Shown here: piece after piece, positions 12,921 to 17,316 of the stretch | Layout of the letters: every line of letters begins with the position of its first letter | Position numbering within the stretch: the first letter of the stretch is position 1 | Notes under the pieces: model-generated | Database searches by the model: none | Told to the model about the DNA's origin: nothing | Seen by the model: only the letters and a program-made list of their open reading frames with translations | Translations under genes and position numbers: made by a program | Assembly (NCBI GenBank): GCA_036259835.1 | Contig: DATABA010000068.1 | Coordinates: forward strand, 1 to 17,316 | DNA: 17,316 bases | Source: JALYGK01 sp036259835 | GTDB taxonomy: Bacteria; Actinomycetota; UBA4738 | Direction: 5' to 3'

Positions 12921-13802
12921 TCAAGAGGCGGCTGCTCTCGACAGAAGAGCCGAAAGGTCCTGAGGACGCGGCATCAATTCTTTCCATACGTCGCCGCGCT
13001 CACCGATGATCTTGGGGACCGTCCGAATCGTGAACCGTTCGGGACGAACCGTGCGGAGTTCGTCCCACGCAACGGGGAATGACACCGTCGCCGCTGAACG
13101 CGCTCGAGGGGAATACGGCGCAACGATATGTGCGCCCGGGGCGTTCCTTCCGATATCGAGGAACAGCCGTCCTCGGCGCTTGGCGAGCCTGACTTCTGTG
13201 GTCACGACTTCCGGCAACCGCTCCTCCACTTCTTGCGCAAGGTTAGCGGCCGCTTCACGGGCGGCGCGATAGTCGAACCGCCGCTGGATGGGGATGTACA
13301 CGTGGATTCCTTTCGCCCCCGAGGTCTTCACGACGCCCTCGATCCGGTGGTGGTCCAGTAGCTCCTTCATAGCAAGCGCGACCTTTACGGCGACGTCGAA
13401 CTGACCAGGCGGGGGGTCGAGGTCGAAGACGAGATGATCCGGCTGGTCAAGACGGCCGGTTCGTGACAGCCAGGGGTGCAGTTCGATGGCGGCCTGGTTC
13501 GCGAGCCACAACAGGGTCCGTTTTGAATTGCAGAGCGTGTAGTGAACGTCTCGTCGAGCGGAGCCGGCCCAGAGCGGAACTGTTTTCACCCAGTCCGGCG
13601 CGTATTTCGGCGTGTTCTTCTGAAAGAACGAAAAGCCGTCGATTCCGTCCGGATAGCGCTTGACGGTAAGTGGGCGGTCCCGAAGCGCGGGAAGGATGAC
13701 GTCGGCGATCGCGTCGAAGTAGTCGAGGAGATCGCCCTTCGTCAGGCCAGAATCAGGCCAGAAGATCTTCTCGAGGTTGGATGGTTCGACCCCTCCCGGC
13801 AC
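12921..13802 (-). CDS. Second stand-alone LigD-type polymerase/primase domain protein
   Basis: This 293-residue protein is of the same archaeo-eukaryotic primase family as the gene at 10967 but clearly diverged from it. Motifs are intact: FDLDPPPG (D127, D129), SGAKGIHVYIPI (161-172, H167) and LFLDIGRN with the third acid D216. Its sequence style (LTKGDLLDYFDAIADVILPAL, KRYPDGIDGFSFFQKN) resembles the polymerase domain of LigD and mycobacterial PolD1/PolD2 rather than Prim-PolC. No ligase or nuclease domain is fused. The start is GTG at 13802; no ribosome binding site precedes it, but TATAAC lies 6 nt upstream, as in leaderless genes. It is divergent from tRNA-Pro and reads toward tRNA-Gly. 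No Ku gene is in the window. Confidence 0.92.
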   Translation of the reverse strand: MPGGVEPSNLEKIFWPDSGLTKGDLLDYFDAIADVILPALRDRPLTVKRYPDGIDGFSFFQKNTPKYAPDWVKTVPLWAGSARRDVHYTLCNSKRTLLWLANQAAIELHPWLSRTGRLDQPDHLVFDLDPPPGQFDVAVKVALAMKELLDHHRIEGVVKTSGAKGIHVYIPIQRRFDYRAAREAAANLAQEVEERLPEVVTTEVRLAKRRGRLFLDIGRNAPGAHIVAPYSPRARSAATVSFPVAWDELRTVRPERFTIRTVPKIIGERGDVWKELMPRPQDLSALLSRAAAS

Positions 13803-13808
13803 GCCGCA

Positions 13809-13814
13809 GTTATA
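13809..13814 (-). promoter_or_regulatory. -10 element placing transcription start at GTG 13802
   Basis: TATAAC on the minus strand (5 of 6 consensus) is followed by 6 nt and then the GTG start codon of the polymerase gene. This points to a leaderless message. Confidence 0.45.
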
Positions 13815-13850
13815 CCCGCAAGTGAAAGCGATTCGGGAACGCGGTACTTC

Positions 13851-13856
13851 TACAAT
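13851..13856 (+). promoter_or_regulatory. -10 element for tRNA-Pro
   Basis: TACAAT (5 of 6 consensus) lies 9 nt before the mature tRNA 5' end, implying a leader of about 3 nt. No recognisable -35 is seen. Confidence 0.45.
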
Positions 13857-13865
13857 CGACGTTGG

Positions 13866-13940
13866 CGGGGCGTGGCGCAGCTTGGTTAGCGCGCGTGCTT
13901 TGGGAGCACGAGGTCGCCGGTTCGAGTCCGGCCGCCCCGA
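13866..13940 (+). tRNA. tRNA-Pro (anticodon UGG)
   Basis: Acceptor CGGGGCG pairs with CGCCCCG. The anticodon arm CGTGC-TTTGGGA-GCACG gives TGG, and the T-arm contains GGTTCGAGTCC. The discriminator is A and CCA is not encoded. Confidence 0.97.
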
Positions 13941-13955
13941 CTCTCGCCATAAAAG

Positions 13956-13986
13956 CTGAGGGACCGGCTTGTCGCCGGTCCCTCAG
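13956..13986 (-). terminator. Rho-independent terminator of the SRPBCC gene
   Basis: A perfect 13-bp stem (13956-13968 with 13974-13986) encloses the 5-nt loop TTGTC. Read on the minus strand it is followed by CTTTTA, a short T-run, and it starts 20 nt after the SRPBCC stop. On the plus strand no T-run follows, but the hairpin could still help end tRNA-Pro transcripts. Confidence 0.8.
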
Positions 13987-14006
13987 AAGTACCGAGCTTT
14001 GCCACG

Positions 14007-14471
14007 TTAGGTGGTCTTGGTCTGCTCCACCTCGCCGCGCCATGCCCCGGTCTCGGTGCCGCGGCTCTCGATGAACTCCTTGAACCGCTGGAGATCACCC
14101 TTCACGCGGGCACGCGGGATCTGGAGCCAATCCCCGACCTTCTCCTTGAAGTCTTCGGGGTAGATCTCGAGCTGGAGCATGATCCGGGTGGTGTTCGGGT
14201 CGATCTTGTGGAACGTCACCACGCCGGCGTTTCCGGTACCGGTGGTGCTTGTCCACGCGATCCGCTCGTCCGGGATCTGCTCCGTAATCTTGGCCTCCCA
14301 GTTACGCTCCTGGCCGGCGATCTCCGCCGTCCAGTGAAGGCTCACGTCGTCCAGTTGCTGGACTGACTTCACGCCTTCCATGAACTTGGGGAATTCCTCG
14401 AACTGCGTCCACTGGTTGTAAGCGGTCCGCACTGGTACTTGGACGTCGATGGATTCCTCGATCGTCGACAT
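14007..14471 (-). CDS. SRPBCC family protein (polyketide cyclase/dehydrase-like)
   Basis: This 154-residue protein fits the START/SRPBCC fold, cyclase_2/COG5637-like group. It begins with the strand ESIDVQVPVRTAYNQWTQFEEFPKFMEGVKSVQQLDD, the hallmark first helix and strand of this group, and continues with WEAKITEQIPDERIAWTS and a long C-terminal helix (LQIPRARVKGDLQRFKEFIE). These proteins bind hydrophobic ligands in a deep cavity; the ligand here is unknown. Related proteins are often stress-induced. The ATG at 14471 has a strong GAGGAGGG site 7 nt upstream. A clear terminator follows, so it is a single-gene unit. Confidence 0.85.
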   Translation of the reverse strand: MSTIEESIDVQVPVRTAYNQWTQFEEFPKFMEGVKSVQQLDDVSLHWTAEIAGQERNWEAKITEQIPDERIAWTSTTGTGNAGVVTFHKIDPNTTRIMLQLEIYPEDFKEKVGDWLQIPRARVKGDLQRFKEFIESRGTETGAWRGEVEQTKTT

Positions 14472-14575
14472 ACCAATTCCCTCCTCTCTGGAGTTTGCGG
14501 GGCTTACTCATTGATTACCCGGCGGTTTTGAGCAGCAAACGATCAACGATCGTGCGCCGTCGTGAACACCCGGAG

Positions 14576-15169
14576 TCAGACGTTCACCGGGCCACCAGAT
14601 CGCCAATACTGACCGCGCTCCCGCGAAAGAAATCCTTCGTCAACCAGGTACCGGCGAAGCGCTGCGTAGTCCTTATGGAACTCCTTCAGCCTTTGATTGA
14701 TCTGTTGCTCCGAGTAACGGACGCCGACGTCGAACTCCAACGCCAGGCGCGACAGAATGATCAGTCGCTTGGAATGCTTTGCGGGTATTTCGCGTAACCG
14801 CCCGCCCTGGAAGTACCGCCGCAGCACCTGTTCCTCTTCTTCGTAGACGGCCCCCAACGCGAGCCCGGCTTCCCTGGACGGACTCATGCTCCGTGCAGCT
14901 TCGCGAAGAGCCTCGGGTTGGTACCTGTACGTGCGGCGGTCACGGTCGACCGCAACCAGACCTGCCTTCGTCAGCTTGCTGAGATGGCGGCGAACCCGGT
15001 CGGGGCGAAGGTTCAGCGACGAAGCGAGCTCAACGGCAGTGGCGGGTCGCCCGGCAAGCGCTCCTGCTACCGCGAGACGCTCGGGATCAGCCAGAACGCC
15101 GAGCAACTCCTCGGGAGTGGCGTCCGCTTGGGACGGTGGCTCTTCGCTAGGACCCCGACGATTCGTCAC
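14576..15169 (-). CDS. ArsR-like HTH plus DUF2087 transcription regulator
   Basis: This 197-residue protein has an N-terminal winged helix-turn-helix (about 18-85: LLGVLADPERLAVAGALAG, then TAVELASSLNLRPDRVRRHL and the wing VAVDRDRRTYRYQ) typical of ArsR-like regulators. The C-terminal DUF2087 domain (about 115-192) carries RYFQGGRLREIPAKHSKR and YSEQQINQRLKEF...LRRYLVDEGFLSRERG. No metal-binding cysteine motif is present. I place the start at GTG 15169, because the longer frame to 15328 runs across the trigger factor start with non-conserved sequence. TAGACT at 15180-15185 may be its -10. It is divergent from tig with 70 nt between starts, so it may regulate itself or tig. Confidence 0.82.
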   Translation of the reverse strand: MTNRRGPSEEPPSQADATPEELLGVLADPERLAVAGALAGRPATAVELASSLNLRPDRVRRHLSKLTKAGLVAVDRDRRTYRYQPEALREAARSMSPSREAGLALGAVYEEEEQVLRRYFQGGRLREIPAKHSKRLIILSRLALEFDVGVRYSEQQINQRLKEFHKDYAALRRYLVDEGFLSRERGQYWRSGGPVNV

Positions 15170-15239
15170 GGCGAACGGGAGTCTAAGAGGCGCCCGGCTC
15201 CGGCTTCCGCCGAGGGGATTCCAGTACGCTCGCTTCGCG

Positions 15240-16589
15240 ATGCAGACGACGCTCGAAGAAACCGACAAGCACGTGGTTCGGCTTTCGGTCGAGGTTCCGC
15301 CCGACGAGTTCTCGCGGGACCTCGACAAGGCCTACCGGAAGGTCGCCGGCGAAGTTCGCATCCCGGGTTTCAGGAAAGGGAAGGTCCCCAAGCAGATCAT
15401 CGATGCGCGGGTTGGACGGGAAGCCGTCCTCCAGGAGTTCGTGCGGGACTTCCTTCCTGCCTACTACGTGCGCGCGCTTCGCGAACACGACCTCGCTCCG
15501 ATCGCCGAACCCGACATCGATCTGGAGTCTCTCGAGGACGGTTCGCCGCTGAGATTTACCGCGACGGTGGAGATCAGGCCGCGCCTGTCGCTCGAGCCCA
15601 AGCAGTACCGCGGCGTGAAGGTCGAGACTCCCCCCGCCGAACCGACAGAGGTGGAGATCGACGAATATCTCGACCGGCTGCGCGATCGGTTCGCCGAACT
15701 CGAAGTGGTCTCTCGCCCGGCTCGAAAGGGCGACTACGCGCTGGCCGACGTCCGCGCCTCCATCCATGGCGAGGAGGTTCCCGAAGCGAGCCGGCCAGGC
15801 TTCCTCACCGAGGTCGGAAAGGAAGAGCTTCTCCCCGAGCTGGACAGGGAGCTGGAAGGAAAACGAAAGGGCGAGATCCTCAAGTTCAATGCCACGCTGC
15901 CGGAGGCCTTCGGCGAGCGAGCGGGGAGCGAGGTCACGTTCCAGGTTCTGGTCAAGGAAGTGAAGGCGAAGACGCTTCCGGCGCTCGACGATGAGTTCGC
16001 CAAGACGGCGTCGGAGTTCGACACGTTAGAGGAGCTTCGGAATGACATCCGGACCAAGCTCGCCTCGCTCAAAGAGGCCGAGTCCAAGGCGATCCTTCGC
16101 GATCTGGTGCTCCAAAGGATCATCGAGTCCGTCGACGTGGACATCCCCGATCGACTGGTGGACGCCGAAACGGAGAGCCGAATCGAGCGGGCGAAGGATC
16201 GAGCAGAGCAGGTAGGGACGACGCTGGACGACGCTCTCGCCTCGCAGGGATGGGACGAGCTTCGGTTTCGGTCCGACGCGCGGGCTCATGCCATTCGGGC
16301 GATCAAAGCGGATCTCGTCCTCGAGGCAGTGGCCCGCGCGGAAGGTATTCAGGTCACGCGCGAAGACCTCGATCGCGAAATCCAAGGCCTTGCTGAGGCC
16401 ATGGGACGCGACGTGAAGGAAGTGCGGCGAATACTCGAGCAGTCCGGCCAAGTAACGTCACTGGCCGGTGATATCATCCGCTCGAAGGCCCTTGACCTGC
16501 TTGTCGAGGCGGCCGATGTGGACAACGGGGGCGCCGGGGCCGGCCCTCATTCCGAGTCGCAAGAGAGCCAAGAGGTCGAAGATGAATGA
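15240..16589 (+). CDS. tig: Trigger factor, ribosome-bound chaperone
   Basis: This 449-residue chaperone meets nascent chains at the ribosome exit. The N-terminal ribosome-binding domain holds the signature GFRKGKVP (43-50). A PPIase-like domain follows around 150-240, with a diverged active site as far as I can judge by eye. The rest is the helical C-terminal arm domain, ending in an acidic Glu/Ser/Gln tail. Length is close to E. coli trigger factor. The ATG at 15240 is chosen because MQTTLEETDKHVVRLSVEVP aligns with the family start; the longer upstream frame covers the divergent regulator. No close ribosome binding site is present (GAGGGG is 22 nt away), so a very short leader is possible. 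The 3' end overlaps clpP by 8 nt. Confidence 0.96.
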   Translation: MQTTLEETDKHVVRLSVEVPPDEFSRDLDKAYRKVAGEVRIPGFRKGKVPKQIIDARVGREAVLQEFVRDFLPAYYVRALREHDLAPIAEPDIDLESLEDGSPLRFTATVEIRPRLSLEPKQYRGVKVETPPAEPTEVEIDEYLDRLRDRFAELEVVSRPARKGDYALADVRASIHGEEVPEASRPGFLTEVGKEELLPELDRELEGKRKGEILKFNATLPEAFGERAGSEVTFQVLVKEVKAKTLPALDDEFAKTASEFDTLEELRNDIRTKLASLKEAESKAILRDLVLQRIIESVDVDIPDRLVDAETESRIERAKDRAEQVGTTLDDALASQGWDELRFRSDARAHAIRAIKADLVLEAVARAEGIQVTREDLDREIQGLAEAMGRDVKEVRRILEQSGQVTSLAGDIIRSKALDLLVEAADVDNGGAGAGPHSESQESQEVEDE

Positions 16590-17220
16590 GATTCAGAACT
16601 ACCTGGTCCCCGTCGTCGTCGAGCAAACGAACCGCGGCGAGCGGTCGTTCGATATCTATTCCCGGCTGCTCAAGGAGCGGATTGTCTTTCTCGGCACCCC
16701 GATCGACGACGCGGTCGGGAACCTGATCATGGCCCAGCTCCTCCACCTGGAGAGCGAGGATCCCGATAAGGACGTTCATCTCTACATCAACTCACCGGGA
16801 GGCGACGTCTCCTCCACGTTCGCCATCTACGACACCATGCAATACATCAAGCCAGACGTCTCGACCATCTGCATGGGACAGGCGGCGTCGGGAGCGGCCG
16901 TGCTCCTGGCCGCCGGAACGAAGGGGAAGCGATACGCCCTTCCACACTCCCGCGTGTTGATCCACCAGCCGCACGGGCAGGCCGGAGGACAGGCGGTCGA
17001 CATCGAGATTCAGGCCAAGGAGATCCTTCGGTATCGATCACTCGTCGACCAGGTACTCGCGGAACACACTGGCCAGCCGCTGGAGAAGGTGAAGCAAGAC
17101 ACCGACCGCGACTTCATCATGACCTCGGAGCAGGCGAAGGAGTACGGCTTGATCGACGACGTCATCGCCAGCCGAAAGGTTCAGGCCGAATTGGCTTCTC
17201 TCGCGGCGAAGGCATCGTAG
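16582..17220 (+). CDS. clpP: ClpP, ATP-dependent Clp protease proteolytic subunit
   Basis: This 212-residue serine protease forms the barrel that degrades proteins fed by ClpX or ClpC. The catalytic triad is visible: S103 in MGQAASGAAVLLAAG, H128 in SRVLIHQPHG and D177 in DRDFIMTS. The spacing (25 and 49 residues) equals that of E. coli ClpP. The N-terminus NYLVPVVVEQTNRGERSFDIYSRLL is the standard processing and axial-loop region. The ATG at 16582 lies 6 nt after AGAGG (16571-16575) and overlaps the tig stop by 8 nt. Only one clpP stands between tig and clpX, whereas mycobacteria and streptomycetes have clpP1 and clpP2 in tandem. Confidence 0.97.
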   Translation: MNEIQNYLVPVVVEQTNRGERSFDIYSRLLKERIVFLGTPIDDAVGNLIMAQLLHLESEDPDKDVHLYINSPGGDVSSTFAIYDTMQYIKPDVSTICMGQAASGAAVLLAAGTKGKRYALPHSRVLIHQPHGQAGGQAVDIEIQAKEILRYRSLVDQVLAEHTGQPLEKVKQDTDRDFIMTSEQAKEYGLIDDVIASRKVQAELASLAAKAS

Positions 17221-17285
17221 ACTTGCCGAGTTGATTCATAGGGGCCCGCGGGAGATCGAGGGCCACGAGTCAAGGGGTTAAGGAC

Positions 17286-17316
17286 GTGGCGAAGTTCGGA
17301 GATTCCGACCTTCTCA
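17286..17316 (+). CDS. clpX: ClpX, first ten codons (3' end outside window)
   Basis: A GTG at 17286 opens a frame reading VAKFGDSDLL, which matches the conserved start of ClpX ahead of its zinc-binding domain. AAGGGG (17272-17277) lies 8 nt upstream as a ribosome binding site. Position after tig and clpP fits the standard order. ClpX is the AAA+ unfoldase partner of ClpP. The 65-nt gap from clpP contains the palindrome CCCGCGGG (17245-17252) but no clear terminator. Confidence 0.88.
   Translation, partial: MAKFGDSDLL

Noticed and set aside
13956..13986. Hairpin as a terminator mainly for tRNA-Pro
   Set aside because: The T-run follows only on the minus strand, so the SRPBCC gene is the better assignment; a plus-strand effect is possible but not shown.
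14886..15239. Possible N-terminal extension of trigger factor
   Set aside because: It overlaps the divergent HTH gene and has no similarity to trigger factor; the family start matches 15240.

Overview
This is a GC-rich bacterial chromosome segment. It is gene-dense, uses GTG and TTG starts freely, and carries only housekeeping and stress genes. The rph-rdgB pair, the LigC plus Prim-Pol pair best known from mycobacteria, the tig-clpP-clpX order and several apparently leaderless starts suggest Actinomycetota, probably a deep-branching or uncultured lineage. This taxonomic guess is inference: there is no rRNA in the window. I see no phage, insertion sequence, CRISPR or rRNA, and no stretch over 300 bases lacks a gene or RNA. 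The longest protein-free stretch (9510-9905) holds three tRNAs.

Left part (1-3895): the 3' end of rph (RNase PH) is followed 2 nt later by rdgB (house-cleaning NTP pyrophosphatase). A glyoxalase-like protein runs on the minus strand and overlaps the rdgB end. A DUF885 metallohydrolase-like protein follows. A two-CBS-domain protein lies on the minus strand.

Stress cluster (3896-6615): a 199-nt divergent control region with a perfect 11-bp inverted repeat separates the CBS gene from a tight plus-strand unit. That unit is a BON-domain protein, a cytoplasmic metallophosphoesterase (4-nt overlap) and a hemerythrin with a histone-like basic N-terminal tail (24 nt later). A small Ala/Arg-rich membrane protein of unknown function comes next. 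The CBS, BON and hemerythrin combination suggests redox, oxygen or envelope stress.

Middle (6616-9900): tRNA-Leu(UAG), a membrane-anchored extracytoplasmic metallophosphoesterase, a small four-helix membrane protein, a PAS-class III nucleotidyl cyclase, then tRNA-Lys(CUU), tRNA-His(GUG) and tRNA-Arg(UCU) on the minus strand.

DNA repair region (9906-13802): an ATP-dependent DNA ligase of LigC type is translationally coupled to a LigD-type polymerase/primase (Prim-PolC-like). A RodZ-like protein and tRNA-Gly(UCC) follow, then a second stand-alone LigD-type polymerase domain on the minus strand. No Ku gene lies in the window.

Right part (13866-17316): tRNA-Pro(UGG), a minus-strand SRPBCC protein with its terminator, an ArsR-like HTH plus DUF2087 regulator divergent from tig, then trigger factor, a single clpP and the first codons of clpX. 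These last three form the protein-folding and degradation operon.
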